NCBI RefSeq assembly: GCF_003259675.1
Contig: NZ_PZJG01000009.1
Location: 1 to 64,000, forward strand
From: Macrococcoides bohemicum
Lineage (GTDB): Bacteria > Bacillota > Bacilli > Staphylococcales > Staphylococcaceae
DNA length: 64,000 nucleotides
Reading direction: 5' to 3'
Positions 8,102 to 22,915 of the stretch are shown piece after piece. Made by a program: the position numbers and the translations under genes. Under the pieces are notes generated by a model. That model did not search any database. It worked only from the letters and a program-made list of their open reading frames with translations, and was not told the DNA's origin. Each line of letters begins with the position of its first letter. The stretch's first letter is position 1.

Positions 8102-8325
8102 CAACTTTCACTCCCAGTTAGTTTTAATAAGTGTGTCCATGTCGATGGTTTAAATACATCCATCGGAGAATGTAAGATACCATACCCAATCATCATTCCG
8201 ATAACAAATAAAATCAACATTAATAAGATTACGATACTTACCATTAACAGAATGGGTATACGTCTATGTATTACTTCTGTGCCATTAATAACACTTACTT
8301 TTTGATTTAAGTTCGGTCGTTTCAA
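8101..8325 (-). CDS. epuA: EpuA-like small membrane protein
   Basis: About 74 aa from TTG (SD TGAGGGG, eight bases away); a GTG three codons earlier lies inside the SD. Basic N-terminus with RRIPILL, one long membrane segment (about 25-50) and a short extracellular tail. This is the small family often mislabelled as RNA polymerase beta subunit; in streptococci it is epuA, directly after murA, as here. Function unknown. Sits between murA and fabZ with a start-stop overlap to fabZ. Confidence 0.75.
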   Translation of the reverse strand: MKRPNLNQKVSVINGTEVIHRRIPILLMVSIVILLMLILFVIGMMIGYGILHSPMDVFKPSTWTHLLKLTGSES

Positions 8326-8357
8326 ATCAATCACCCCTCAGGTTTGATTGTACATAT

Positions 8358-9641
8358 TTAAGATTTTACAGTAACTTTTTTATCCCCTGTGCGTTCTATT
8401 TCCGCACCTAAACTTCTTAATTTAAGATGGAAATCTACGTAACCTCTATCTAAATGATAAAGTTCAGTGACCTTAGTGTAACCTTCAGCTACAAGTCCTG
8501 CCAATATTAAAGCTGCCGCTGAACGTAAGTCTGTTGCTTTTACTTCTGCACCTTGTAACTTACTTTCTGAAACACGTGCAATACGTTTATCTACTGTAAT
8601 CCTTGCATTCATCTTAGCAAACTCTGCAACATGCATAAAACGATTTTCAAACACTGTTTCATGCATCGTACTTTCTTTTGGTAAGACAAGCATAAGCGCC
8701 ATCATCTGAGCCTGCATATCAGTAGGAAATCCAGGATGTGGTAAAGTCTTCACATGAACTTCCTTTAAAGGTTGTTCAGCGCGTAGTCGAATACCAGTTT
8801 CATCAACATCAATTAAACAACCCGCTTCTTCAAGCTTAGCAATGAGCGCCTGCATATGCTCATAGATGGCACCTTCAACATACACATCACCTTGTGTTAA
8901 TGCTGCGGCAACTAAAAACGTTCCGGCAACAATTCTATCCGGTACAATTTCATGTTCGGCACCTTTAAGCGCAGCAACACCATTGATTACGATACGATCA
9001 GTACCAGCACCTTGCACATCAGCACCCATTTTATTTAAATAGTTTGCTAAATCAACGATTTCTGGTTCTCTAGCAACATTATCAATAATTGTCTTTCCTT
9101 CAGCGAGTGATGCTGCCATCATAATATTTTGAGTTGCGCCAACGCTCGGGAAATCAAAATAGATTTGTGCACCTTTTAATCTACCATTTACACGACCCAT
9201 TAAATAGCCATTTGTTTGTGTGATTTCTGCGCCTAAAGCACGTAATCCTTTTAAATGTTGTTCGATTGGACGAGAACCGATAGCACAACCACCAGGCATC
9301 GCTACTTCAGCCTTTCCAAAGCGTGCTAATAATGGCCCTAACACAAGCACACTTGCACGCATTTTACTAACGTATTCATATGCAGCATGCGTTAAAAGTT
9401 CACCACTTGCATCAACTTCAACAGTATTAACATTTAATTTTTTATATACTTTCGCATTTAAGCCTTCTAAAACGGCTGAAATAGTATCAACATCAGATAA
9501 ATCAGGAACATTTGTGAACACACTTTTACCCTCAGCAGCAAGAATTGATGCTGTTATAATGGGTAACACTGCATTTTTAGCACCTTCAACTTTAACATGA
9601 CCCTTTAATTTAGCGCCACCTTTAACTATAATTGTATCCAT
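8358..9641 (-). CDS. murA: UDP-N-acetylglucosamine 1-carboxyvinyltransferase MurA
   Basis: 427 aa. First committed step of peptidoglycan synthesis: transfers enolpyruvate from PEP to UDP-GlcNAc. Lys22-Asn23 and the fosfomycin-target Cys119 in [10 protein letters not shown] are present. Start chosen at the ATG after TTGGAGGTTAAG; ten more codons lie upstream in frame. A second paralogue (murZ, 28998) is in the window, the normal two-MurA state of low-GC Gram-positives. Confidence 0.96.
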   Translation of the reverse strand: MDTIIVKGGAKLKGHVKVEGAKNAVLPIITASILAAEGKSVFTNVPDLSDVDTISAVLEGLNAKVYKKLNVNTVEVDASGELLTHAAYEYVSKMRASVLVLGPLLARFGKAEVAMPGGCAIGSRPIEQHLKGLRALGAEITQTNGYLMGRVNGRLKGAQIYFDFPSVGATQNIMMAASLAEGKTIIDNVAREPEIVDLANYLNKMGADVQGAGTDRIVINGVAALKGAEHEIVPDRIVAGTFLVAAALTQGDVYVEGAIYEHMQALIAKLEEAGCLIDVDETGIRLRAEQPLKEVHVKTLPHPGFPTDMQAQMMALMLVLPKESTMHETVFENRFMHVAEFAKMNARITVDKRIARVSESKLQGAEVKATDLRSAAALILAGLVAEGYTKVTELYHLDRGYVDFHLKLRSLGAEIERTGDKKVTVKS

Positions 9642-9768
9642 CTTAACCTCCAAATTAACATAGCTATACATCTATTCTATACCAAATACCCCACGTGTTG
9701 TTAATGAAAACTTCTTAAGCAATGAAAATATTATTATTATTTAAATATAATGTATGTTAATTATAGCA

Positions 9769-9990
9769 CTAAAATAAAACCATAATAAGGTTTGTTTGTT
9801 TAATTAAATCAATAATAAAGTTGGTCACTAAATAACTCAACGACATGCTTAAACATATTAACAAAACTTGTATTTCTTTCGTCTTACCTGCTTTAAATAA
9901 TTGATCAAAACGCAGTGCCTGCAAACTATTAAAACTCACGGCTGTAATAGCTAAATATAAAAAGACATATGTCAGTGCGTAAATATTCAT
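9769..9990 (-). CDS. ywzB: DUF1146 membrane protein YwzB
   Basis: 73 aa, two predicted membrane segments with a conserved-looking middle (LQALRFDQLF). DUF1146 (YwzB) proteins lie between the atp operon and murA in bacilli and staphylococci, as here. Function unknown. Start follows GAGGGAGAAAT. Its SD comes only about ten bases after a terminator-like hairpin, so expression may depend on read-through from atpC. Confidence 0.8.
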   Translation of the reverse strand: MNIYALTYVFLYLAITAVSFNSLQALRFDQLFKAGKTKEIQVLLICLSMSLSYLVTNFIIDLIKQTNLIMVLF

Positions 9991-10001
9991 ATTTCTCCCT
10001 C

Positions 10002-10034
10002 TACAAAAAAAGTACACAGATAACTGTGTACTTT
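10002..10034 (-). terminator. Terminator at the end of the atp operon
   Basis: Perfect 11-bp stem (10009-10019 with 10024-10034), four-base loop, then seven T on the minus strand. It lies directly ahead of the ywzB ribosome site. Confidence 0.85.
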
Positions 10035-10059
10035 AAATTTCTTAATTAATTGGCATGTT

Positions 10060-10210
10060 CAAAGCAAACGCTTTGTCGACAGCCTCTCTTGAAACGGCGT
10101 AAAAGAAGCAGCCGCTAGTCAAACTTCAACAATTCCTTCAAAATCAAAAAGCGATTTTAAAGGAATTGTCTCCAGTTTGTTCGCGTCTTAACGCTTCTTT
10201 TACAGCCTCT
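10060..10210. repeat. Palindromic element with 9-bp direct repeats after atpC
   Basis: ACAGCCTCT occurs at 10079-10087 and again at 10202-10210, the second touching the atpC stop codon. Between them are nested inverted repeats: 10130-10145 with 10153-10168 (one mismatch), AAACT/AGTTT, and AAAAGAAGC/GCTTCTTTT. A further small hairpin (CAAAGC/GCTTTG) is at 10060-10075. The T-run of a terminator is missing. It could be a small inserted element or a processing/stability structure of the atp mRNA. Confidence 0.5.
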
Positions 10211-10620
10211 TAGCGATATTTTGCAACTTCTAATCGGTTCATTGCACGATGTAATGCACGTTCTGCGCGGTGGAAATCAACATGTTCTGCCTTATCTTCT
10301 TTCATACGCTCTTCAGCGCGAAGTAATGAAGCTTTAGCTCTTTCAATATCAATTTCATCAGCTTGCTCAGCTGATTGAACAAGAATCGTAACTTTCTCTG
10401 GACGGATTTCAGCAAATCCTTCCGTTACAGCAATATGATCTTTATCATTAGCAGAACGTGTAACACGTACGGCCCCAATTTTTAGAGGTGCGACTGTAGG
10501 AATATGACCAGCCATCACACCCAATTCACCTGATTCAGTCTGTAATACTACTAACTCTACTTCATGCTCTGAGTAAACTGAACCGTTAGGAGTGACGATA
10601 TCTAATGCGATTTTATTCAT
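10210..10620 (-). CDS. atpC: ATP synthase F1 epsilon subunit
   Basis: 136 aa. Rotor-stalk subunit that can inhibit ATP hydrolysis. N-terminal beta-sandwich with GELGVMAGHIPTVAPL and a C-terminal two-helix region rich in Arg and Glu. SD TAGGAGGATGGAACT. Last gene of atpIBEFHAGDC. Confidence 0.95.
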   Translation of the reverse strand: MNKIALDIVTPNGSVYSEHEVELVVLQTESGELGVMAGHIPTVAPLKIGAVRVTRSANDKDHIAVTEGFAEIRPEKVTILVQSAEQADEIDIERAKASLLRAEERMKEDKAEHVDFHRAERALHRAMNRLEVAKYR

Positions 10621-10640
10621 AGTTCCATCCTCCTAAGAAA

Positions 10641-12959
<2,319 letters not shown>

Positions 12960-12978
12960 TTAATTTCCTTATTAAAGA

Positions 12979-14502
<1,524 letters not shown>

Positions 14503-14512
14503 TTATAAGAAA

Positions 14513-15046
14513 TTATTGTTTTTGAAACGACTTGCTTAATTGATTTAATTCATTGATAACTGAACCATCATATACTGTCGTTCCGATTGTAGTACGAATA
14601 CCGCCGATTAAAGATTCATTAATAACATTTTCAATTAATAATTTTTTATAGCCTGTTTTTTCGATGAATACTTTTCCTAATTCATCTAACTCTTCAGAAG
14701 ATAGTGGATATACAGATTCTACTTTCATCTTTGCCTGTTGGTTTGCATTGTTATAATATTCAACGAATGCATCTACAATACCAGGAATAAGTCCTAATTG
14801 TTTGCGATCAGCCAAGATTTTCAGTAAATTCATTAATGGTGTATCCACACCTTTGAAAGTTTCTGTAACGAATGATATACGTGCTTCTTTAGATACTTTT
14901 GGATCTTCTGCAAAAGACGCAAATGTTGAATCATTTACTAATGCCTGCTTTATCTCTAAAAGATCTGAATAAACACTTTGTGATACACCTTGCACCTTTG
15001 CAACTTCTAATAAACTCTCTGCGTATTTATTTAAGACGTTGGCCAT
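14513..15046 (-). CDS. atpH: ATP synthase F1 delta subunit
   Basis: 177 aa. Links the F1 head to the b-subunit stalk. Helical N-terminus (YAESLLEVAKVQG) and C-terminal GGIRTTIGTTVYDGS are typical OSCP/delta features. Start overlaps the atpF stop (TAATG). Confidence 0.96.
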   Translation of the reverse strand: MANVLNKYAESLLEVAKVQGVSQSVYSDLLEIKQALVNDSTFASFAEDPKVSKEARISFVTETFKGVDTPLMNLLKILADRKQLGLIPGIVDAFVEYYNNANQQAKMKVESVYPLSSEELDELGKVFIEKTGYKKLLIENVINESLIGGIRTTIGTTVYDGSVINELNQLSKSFQKQ

Positions 15047-15570
15047 TATTTATCGCCTGCCTCTTGAATAAATTGTTGAACAAGTTGTTTTTGATCTTGT
15101 TCGTTAATTTCTTTATTGATTACTTTTTGTGCAATTAAAACAGATAATTCAGCAACACGATCGTTGATGTCTGCAATAGCACGTTGTTTTTCATTTTCAA
15201 TTTCAACTTGTGCGTCGCTCACGATTTTGTTTGCACGCATATTAGCTTCGTGGATGATTGCTTCTTGTTGTGTTTTAGCTTGTGCTTTTGCATCTTCCAT
15301 CATGATTGAAACTTCGTTTTGTGTTTTTGCTAATAAAGCTCTATTTTCTTCAGCGTAATGTTTTGCATCTTCATTTTGTTTTCTAGCGCTATCAAGATCG
15401 TTATTAATACCTTCTTGACGTTCATCCATAATTTTCTTAAGTGGCCCCCAGGCAAACTTACTTAAAAGTAATAATAAAATTATGAACAGTGCTAAAGTAT
15501 ATAATGCTGTGCCCCATTGAACACCTTGAGGCACAGCTTGTGCTGTTTCACCTAATATTAAGAAATTCAA
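15046..15570 (-). CDS. atpF: ATP synthase Fo b subunit
   Basis: 174 aa from TTG (NFLILGETAQAV). The frame has an ATG six codons earlier, but the SD AAAGGAGC lies inside those codons, eight bases before the TTG, so the TTG is favoured. One membrane helix (about 20-42) then a long charged coiled coil that dimerises as the peripheral stalk. Confidence 0.94.
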   Translation of the reverse strand: MNFLILGETAQAVPQGVQWGTALYTLALFIILLLLLSKFAWGPLKKIMDERQEGINNDLDSARKQNEDAKHYAEENRALLAKTQNEVSIMMEDAKAQAKTQQEAIIHEANMRANKIVSDAQVEIENEKQRAIADINDRVAELSVLIAQKVINKEINEQDQKQLVQQFIQEAGDK

Positions 15571-15655
15571 AGTTAACGCTCCTTTCATCGCAGTTATATT
15601 GATAAATGAATGGCGAAATCAAAGTTGACTTCGCCTTAACGAGTTACTTATATGA

Positions 15656-15910
<255 letters not shown>

Positions 15911-15915
15911 TTATA

Positions 15916-17024
<1,109 letters not shown>

Positions 17025-17083
17025 ATTGGGAACTCCTTAGAAATAGTTTTCACGCGGATGAAAACCGTTTCATTCCACATTTT

Positions 17084-17112
17084 ATGATAATATAGGCAAA
17101 ATACCGTGTCAA
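17084..17112 (-). promoter_or_regulatory. Promoter of the atp operon
   Basis: On the minus strand TTGACA (17107-17112), 17 bases, TATCAT (17084-17089), about 60 bases before atpI. A second TTGACA-like hexamer lies 12 bases upstream. Confidence 0.65.
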
Positions 17113-17199
17113 TGCTATGTCAAAACTTTAGAAACATAAATTTCACGGAATGTTCACAAATTAGACAAATAATTATGTTTCGTTTTAAAAATTATTTAA

Positions 17200-18351
17200 T
17201 TAATTATTTTCAGATGCTTCTACCTTAAATGGTACCGGTTTTTCTTGTGTCAAGTTAAAATAATATTTTATATGACCACAAATTCTTTTAGAAGTTTCAC
17301 CATCTCCATAAGGGTTGCTTGCTTTTGACATACTTTGGTAAGTTGTTTCATCTGTCAGTAACGTTTTTGTTAACTGATAAATATTTTCTTCTTCAATGCC
17401 TGCAAGTTTTAATGTTCCAGCTTTAACACCTTCAGGGCGTTCTGTCGTATCACGTAGTACAAGTACGGGCTTACCTAAAGAAGGCGCTTCTTCCTGGACA
17501 CCACCTGAATCCGTTAATATAAAATGACTGCGCGAAGCAAAGTTATGGAAATCAATAACATCTAACGGTTCAATAAGTTGAACGCGATTGTGATTTGCTA
17601 AATGTTCAGCTGCAATCTCACGTACTTTAGGATTTTTATGCATCGGATAAACAACTTCAACATCTTCAAATTCATCGACGATACGACGAATTGCACTGAA
17701 AATATTGTGCATCGGTTGTCCGATATTTTCTCTGCGGTGCGCCGTAAGTAAAATCACTTTTCTGCCTTCAGCATTTTCAAGGATTTCAGATACGTAATCA
17801 CTTTTTACTGTTGTCTTCAATGCATCAATTGCAGTGTTTCCAGTAATCGCAATTTTGTCCGCCGGTTTATTCTCATTCAGTAAGTTTTGTGCAGCTTCTT
17901 CAGTCGGTGAGAAGTGAATATCTGCAAGTACACCTGTCATTTGACGGTTCATCTCTTCCGGGAATGGAGAATATTTCTGGAAAGTTCGTAATCCCGCTTC
18001 TACGTGACCGATTGCAACTTCGTTATAGAAGGCAGCAAGACTACCTGCAAATGTTGTCGTTGTATCACCATGGACTAAGATCATATCAGGCTTAGCTTCC
18101 TGAATCACTTCTTCTAAGCCTAAAATTACACGACTTGTCACTTCTGATAACGTTTGTCCTGCTTTCATTATGTTTAGATCGTAATCTGGCGTAATATCAA
18201 AGATTGTTAATACTTGATCCAGCATTTCTCTATGTTGCGCAGTAACAACTACAATTGGTTCTAACTCCGGGTCTTCTTTTAAAGCGAGTACAAGAGGGGC
18301 CATTTTAATCGCTTCAGGTCTTGTACCAAAAATCGTCATAATTTTTTTCAT
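17200..18351 (-). CDS. wecB: UDP-N-acetylglucosamine 2-epimerase
   Basis: 383 aa. Non-hydrolysing epimerase making UDP-ManNAc, needed for teichoic-acid linkage units and some capsules. Motifs include FGTRPEAIKMAPL at the start, VHGDTTTTFAG, GHVEAGLRT and DSGGVQEEAPSLGKP near the C-terminus. Also called mnaA in staphylococci. Lies between upp and the atp promoter on the same strand. Confidence 0.95.
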   Translation of the reverse strand: MKKIMTIFGTRPEAIKMAPLVLALKEDPELEPIVVVTAQHREMLDQVLTIFDITPDYDLNIMKAGQTLSEVTSRVILGLEEVIQEAKPDMILVHGDTTTTFAGSLAAFYNEVAIGHVEAGLRTFQKYSPFPEEMNRQMTGVLADIHFSPTEEAAQNLLNENKPADKIAITGNTAIDALKTTVKSDYVSEILENAEGRKVILLTAHRRENIGQPMHNIFSAIRRIVDEFEDVEVVYPMHKNPKVREIAAEHLANHNRVQLIEPLDVIDFHNFASRSHFILTDSGGVQEEAPSLGKPVLVLRDTTERPEGVKAGTLKLAGIEEENIYQLTKTLLTDETTYQSMSKASNPYGDGETSKRICGHIKYYFNLTQEKPVPFKVEASENN

Positions 18352-18368
18352 GATAATCTCCTATATTC

Positions 18369-18998
18369 TTATTTTGTACCAAATAATCTATCGCCAGCAT
18401 CACCTAATCCAGGGACGATATAGCCATGGTCATCTAATTTCTCATCTAATGCTGCGATATAGATATCTACATCAGGATGTGCCTCTTGTAATAACTTAAC
18501 ACCTTCCGGCGCAGCGATTAAACACATAAAACGAATTTTAGTAGCGCCACGTTTCTTTAAAGAATTAATCGCTTCAATTGCAGAACCACCTGTAGCAAGC
18601 ATCGGGTCAACGACGATAAAATCACGTTCCTCAATATCCTGAGGTAACTTTGCGAAGTATTCAACAGGTTGCAAAGTTTCAGGGTCACGATATAATCCGA
18701 TATGTCCGACACGCGCTGCCGGAATTAACTTTAATACACCATCAGTCATACCTAATCCTGCGCGTAAAATAGGTACAACTGCCATCTTCTTACCTGATAA
18801 ACGTTTTGCTGTCATTTCAGTAACTGGTGTCTTCACTGTGACATCATCTAATTCTAAATCGCGCGTAACTTCGTATGCCATTAACATACCTACTTCATCT
18901 ACAAGCTCGCGGAATTCTTTCGTTCCAGTCTGCTCGTCTCGAATGTAACTTAACTTATGTTGAATTAACGGGTGATCAAAAACATGGACTTTCGCCAT
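18369..18998 (-). CDS. upp: Uracil phosphoribosyltransferase
   Basis: 209 aa from [10 protein letters not shown] after TTGGAGAAGATTATT. Converts uracil and PRPP to UMP. PRPP-binding loop [11 protein letters not shown] and [15 protein letters not shown] terminus are diagnostic. Confidence 0.97.
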   Translation of the reverse strand: MAKVHVFDHPLIQHKLSYIRDEQTGTKEFRELVDEVGMLMAYEVTRDLELDDVTVKTPVTEMTAKRLSGKKMAVVPILRAGLGMTDGVLKLIPAARVGHIGLYRDPETLQPVEYFAKLPQDIEERDFIVVDPMLATGGSAIEAINSLKKRGATKIRFMCLIAAPEGVKLLQEAHPDVDIYIAALDEKLDDHGYIVPGLGDAGDRLFGTK

Positions 18999-19066
18999 AA
19001 TAATCTTCTCCAAACTATATTGTATTTATTTCTTTTTATAAACTCAGGTGATTTATCGTTAAATCT

Positions 19067-20302
19067 TTACTGATATAAAGGAAACTTATCTGTAATTGAT
19101 TTAACTTGCTCTCTTGCTTTCGCTAACACTTGTTCATCTTCATAATTTGCTAATACGTCAGCGATAATATTACCGATTAATTTCATTTCATCTTCTTTTA
19201 AACCACGTGTTGTTACTGCTGGCGTACCAATTCGAATACCACTTGTTACAAATGGACTTGTCTTATCAAATGGAATCGTATTTTTATTCGTAGTAATACC
19301 AACTGCGTCTAACGCATGTTCTGCAATCTTACCTGTTAAGTCCATCGGTGTCACATCAACACTAAACAGATGATTATCTGTGCCACCACTTACGATGCGA
19401 AGTCCTCTTTCTGACAATGACGCAGCAAGCGTCTTCGCATTGTTAATAACTTGTGTTTGATACGTCTTAAATTCAGGTTGTAACGCTTCACCAAATGCCA
19501 CAGCTTTCGCTGCGATTACATGCATTAAAGGTCCGCCTTGAATACCTGGGAATATTGCTTTATCGATTGCTTTTGCATATTCCGCTTTACATAAAATCAT
19601 ACCACCACGTGGCCCACGTAACGTCTTATGCGTCGTTGTCGTTACAAAATCAGCATATGGTACTGGGTTTTCATGAAGCCCTGTAGCTACAAGTCCAGCG
19701 ATGTGTGCCATATCAACCATAAATAATGCGCCAACTTCATCAGCAATTTCTCTAAATTGTTTAAAGTCAATTTCACGTGAATATGCTGAAGCACCAGCAA
19801 TAATTAATTTCGGTTTGTGTTCTTTTGCTAAAGCACGTACATTGTCATAATTGATTGTTTCAGTTTCTTTATCCACCTCGTAAGCTACGAAATGATAATC
19901 TATACCACTGAAATTCACATGAGAACCGTGCGTTAAATGTCCACCGTGACTTAAATCCATGCCTAGTACAGTATCTCCTGGTTTAATCGCTACACGGTAA
20001 ACCGCCATATTCGCCTGAGATCCTGAATGCGGCTGAACGTTTGCATGTTCTGCTCCAAATAATTCTTTCGCTCTGTCTCTTGCTAAATCTTCTACGATAT
20101 CGACAAACTCACATCCACCATAATAACGCTTATGCGGGTAACCTTCAGCGTATTTATTTGTTAATACTGATCCTTGAGCTTCCATTACAGCTTTAGAAAC
20201 AAAATTTTCTGAAGCAATTAATTCAATGTTGTTATTTTGTCTTTCTAATTCTTTATTCATTGCCTCAAATAGTACATTATCCTGCGCTTTAATTTCGTTC
20301 AT
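19067..20302 (-). CDS. glyA: Serine hydroxymethyltransferase
   Basis: 411 aa. PLP enzyme interconverting serine and glycine with tetrahydrofolate. PLP lysine is in [22 protein letters not shown] and GLVATGLH are typical. Second of two adjacent ATG codons is preferred by its distance from AGGGGG. Confidence 0.97.
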   Translation of the reverse strand: MNEIKAQDNVLFEAMNKELERQNNNIELIASENFVSKAVMEAQGSVLTNKYAEGYPHKRYYGGCEFVDIVEDLARDRAKELFGAEHANVQPHSGSQANMAVYRVAIKPGDTVLGMDLSHGGHLTHGSHVNFSGIDYHFVAYEVDKETETINYDNVRALAKEHKPKLIIAGASAYSREIDFKQFREIADEVGALFMVDMAHIAGLVATGLHENPVPYADFVTTTTHKTLRGPRGGMILCKAEYAKAIDKAIFPGIQGGPLMHVIAAKAVAFGEALQPEFKTYQTQVINNAKTLAASLSERGLRIVSGGTDNHLFSVDVTPMDLTGKIAEHALDAVGITTNKNTIPFDKTSPFVTSGIRIGTPAVTTRGLKEDEMKLIGNIIADVLANYEDEQVLAKAREQVKSITDKFPLYQ

Positions 20303-20324
20303 CATATATCCCCCTGATATTCAT

Positions 20325-20846
20325 TTAATATTGACTTCTAGGACCACCAATTAACTTCGGACGATGCGTTGCAATCGTAACCACTGCTTCGCCTACTTTT
20401 TTCGTTGCAACGCGTACAGGAATCTGTACATGTTTAATATGTTGACCAATCAGCGTCTGACCGATATCAATACCTATATCACACACGACATGCTCAACAA
20501 CTACTGGATCTTCGAAACTTTGATATGCCAGACTACTCATACTGCCACCTGCCCCTTTTACAGGTACCACGCTGACTATTTCAAAGCCATATCGCTCCTG
20601 CACACGACGTTCCATCGTTATCGCACGATTGATATGTTCACAACCCTGGAAACAAAAATCAACACCCGTTTGTTTGTGTATACGTTGAAATGCTTCAAAA
20701 AATACTTTTGCTACTTCATCAGAACTATTTGTACCGATACGTTCACCAATAACTTCAGAAGTTGAACATCCAATAACACATAACGTATTTGGCTTAAAGA
20801 AATCAATTGCTACGAGTTCATCCAGCAATGTATTAATGTTATCCAT
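20325..20846 (-). CDS. ywlG: UPF0340/YwlG family protein
   Basis: 173 aa. Member of the TIGR01440 (YwlG) family, always near glyA and rpiB in bacilli and staphylococci. CFQGCEHINRA and the GAGGSMSSLAYQ segment suggest a nucleotide- or thiol-related fold, but the function is not known. Start overlaps the end of rpiB by eight bases. Confidence 0.85.
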   Translation of the reverse strand: MDNINTLLDELVAIDFFKPNTLCVIGCSTSEVIGERIGTNSSDEVAKVFFEAFQRIHKQTGVDFCFQGCEHINRAITMERRVQERYGFEIVSVVPVKGAGGSMSSLAYQSFEDPVVVEHVVCDIGIDIGQTLIGQHIKHVQIPVRVATKKVGEAVVTIATHRPKLIGGPRSQY

Positions 20847-21285
20847 TGCTAGACTCCAGCTGCGCTATTTTATCGATACGTTTCTGATGGCGTCCACCTT
20901 CAAATTCACCATCCAACCATGTTTTAACGATAAGTAGCATCAATCCTTCACCAATAACGCGTTGTCCCATTGCCAGGATGTTCGAATTATTATGTTCGCG
21001 TGTCACTTGAGCTGTAAACACGTCATGAACGAGCGCACAACGAATACCCGGCACTTTATTTGCTGTAATACTCATCCCAATACCAGTACCGCAAATCAAA
21101 ATGCCTCGGTCATATTCACCGTTTGCTACAGCATGTGCTACAGGACCTGCATAGTCTGGATAATCGACTGATTCAGTTGATGCTGGCCCGAAATCCTTAA
21201 ACTCAGTACCTTGTGCTGTTAAAAATTCTGTAATTTTAGCTTTGTACTCAAATCCACCATGGTCACTTGCAATCGCAATCTTCAC
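20839..21285 (-). CDS. rpiB: Ribose-5-phosphate isomerase B
   Basis: 148 aa, GTG start after GAGGAGGGATATT. RpiB/LacAB fold with SDHGGFEYK at the start, ICGTGIGMSI (phosphate site) and VHDVFTAQVTREHNNSN. Likely interconverts ribose-5-P and ribulose-5-P; a sugar isomerase of the LacAB type cannot be ruled out by sequence alone. Confidence 0.9.
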   Translation of the reverse strand: MKIAIASDHGGFEYKAKITEFLTAQGTEFKDFGPASTESVDYPDYAGPVAHAVANGEYDRGILICGTGIGMSITANKVPGIRCALVHDVFTAQVTREHNNSNILAMGQRVIGEGLMLLIVKTWLDGEFEGGRHQKRIDKIAQLESSNG

Positions 21286-21380
21286 AATATCCCTCCTCTT
21301 ATTACATACTTCATATTATAGCCTATTTAAAAAGTGAGTTAAAACATTTCCGGAAAATGATTCGTTATTTTTTGAATTGT

Positions 21381-21806
21381 CTATTTTTCATCAATTTTTG
21401 TTAATAATTTCGTGATATTTTCCTGTAACTGTTCGTAAGTCTGTTGATATATTTCATAATCTCCACCATATGGATCCTGGATGTCCTGACTTACACCATC
21501 CACATATTCAATTAACGTATATACATTGCTTGCTGGATACATCGAACGAATCGTATCACGGTGATTTGCTGTCATCGTTAAGATTAAATCTTTTTCACTA
21601 TCCACGCGGTCAAAGCCAGCACTTAGTGAAGCAACCGGCAAATGATTCGTTTCAATAATTTGTTGTGTATGGCGTGAAGCGGGCATACCATCCATCGCAA
21701 AAATACCTCTCGATGAAAATGAATGTTTATTTGACATTGATTTTGCGATACTTTCTGCTAGCGGACTACGGCACGTATTTCCTGTACAAACAAAAACGAT
21801 ATCCAT
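21381..21806 (-). CDS. ywlE: Protein-arginine-phosphatase-type YwlE
   Basis: 141 aa. Low-molecular-weight phosphatase with the CX5R loop CTGNTCRS (Cys7-Arg13). Thr11 in the loop is the residue known in Bacillus YwlE to favour phospho-arginine over phospho-tyrosine. Acid/base Asp is in QDPYGGDYE. It should reverse McsB-type arginine phosphorylation; mcsB is not in this window. Confidence 0.9.
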   Translation of the reverse strand: MDIVFVCTGNTCRSPLAESIAKSMSNKHSFSSRGIFAMDGMPASRHTQQIIETNHLPVASLSAGFDRVDSEKDLILTMTANHRDTIRSMYPASNVYTLIEYVDGVSQDIQDPYGGDYEIYQQTYEQLQENITKLLTKIDEK

Positions 21807-21814
21807 CTTTCTCC

Positions 21815-22819
21815 CTACTTTCCTGAAGTTGCTTTATTGATGCGATTCATTAATGCATCGCTCCCGTCAATATGGGAATAGTCAGCGATATAGAGCTTTG
21901 TAATTTCTTTCTGCTGATCCATCTCGCGTAATGCACTATATAAATTATGCATGGCACCTTCAATATCTTCAAATGTCTCGCTTAAAGCATATGTCACATT
22001 GTCATTAAAACGTGATAACTCATTACGTGGTGCTATCAGCGCTTCATTTGAGGCAAGCTGTAATTGCGTTATATCAGACACAAGTACCATAGGACTGTCG
22101 GGTGCATAATGACGATATTTCATACCAGGTGCTATCGGCTGTTCTGTATTATAGTGTGCTGTTGTAATGCATCCTGGAATGATGCGCTCTAAATTATCTT
22201 TTGTAATCGCACCTGGACGTGCAATTTTATATGGATAAGATGTACAATCCAAAACCGTGCTTTCAATACCTACATCTACCTGAAATCCTTCGACAATGCC
22301 ATAAATCTTTCCATCCATATCAAACTTCACATGATCTGCAGTTGTTGGAGACGGCTTTCCACTCGTATTTGCAGAAGGTGCAGCAAGCGGTAGATAAACT
22401 AATTTCAGTATTTGGCGTGCAATTTTATCACTTGGCATTCGTACTGCTACTGAATTAAGTCCAGCGGTAACTGCAGGTGCTAGCACGTCTTTTTGAAGCG
22501 GTAAAATAAATGAAATTGGTCCTGGCCAGAACGCATCCATCAATTGATGTACTTTATCATCCGGAATACATGCAAAGTCTTCAATTTGTGTTTTTTCATA
22601 AATGTGAACGATAAGTGGATTATCCTGCGGACGTCCTTTCGCTTTAAAAATTTTATCCACAGCCGTACTGCTCAATGCATTAGCAGCTAATCCGTAAACT
22701 GTTTCGGTAGGAATTGCAATGATTTCATCTTGTTTAAACCCTGTAATGATTTCCTGTACTTGTGGATATCTTGATAAGTCATCCACATTGTTACGCACAT
22801 TCCAAATTTTTGTCTGCAT
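21815..22819 (-). CDS. ywlC: L-threonylcarbamoyladenylate synthase (Sua5/YwlC)
   Basis: 334 aa from MQTKIWNVRN after AGAGGGGATTCAGC. Makes threonylcarbamoyl-AMP for the t6A37 modification of tRNAs. N-terminal YrdC domain (about 1-210) with IPTETVYGLAANA and KGRPQDNPLIVH; C-terminal Sua5 domain after APGMKYRHYAP. A DnaA-box cluster lies directly upstream (22865-22915). Confidence 0.95.
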   Translation of the reverse strand: MQTKIWNVRNNVDDLSRYPQVQEIITGFKQDEIIAIPTETVYGLAANALSSTAVDKIFKAKGRPQDNPLIVHIYEKTQIEDFACIPDDKVHQLMDAFWPGPISFILPLQKDVLAPAVTAGLNSVAVRMPSDKIARQILKLVYLPLAAPSANTSGKPSPTTADHVKFDMDGKIYGIVEGFQVDVGIESTVLDCTSYPYKIARPGAITKDNLERIIPGCITTAHYNTEQPIAPGMKYRHYAPDSPMVLVSDITQLQLASNEALIAPRNELSRFNDNVTYALSETFEDIEGAMHNLYSALREMDQQKEITKLYIADYSHIDGSDALMNRINKATSGK

Positions 22820-22861
22820 GCTGAATCCCCTCTCTTTACTCATATTTTAAAACAAAATAAA

Positions 22862-22915
22862 AAGTTATGCACAAATTGTGGATAACTCCTGTAATTTGTG
22901 TATAACTTATTCACA
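22862..22915. promoter_or_regulatory. DnaA-box cluster / hairpin between prmC and ywlC
   Basis: Four DnaA-box-like 9-mers in 51 bases: TTATGCACA (+, 22865-22873), TTATCCACA (-, 22877-22885, the exact consensus), TTATACACA (-, 22897-22905) and TTATTCACA (+, 22907-22915). The same bases form a stem (22862-22877 with 22893-22908, one mismatch) followed by T on the minus strand, so it can also end the prmC transcript. Confidence 0.6.
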
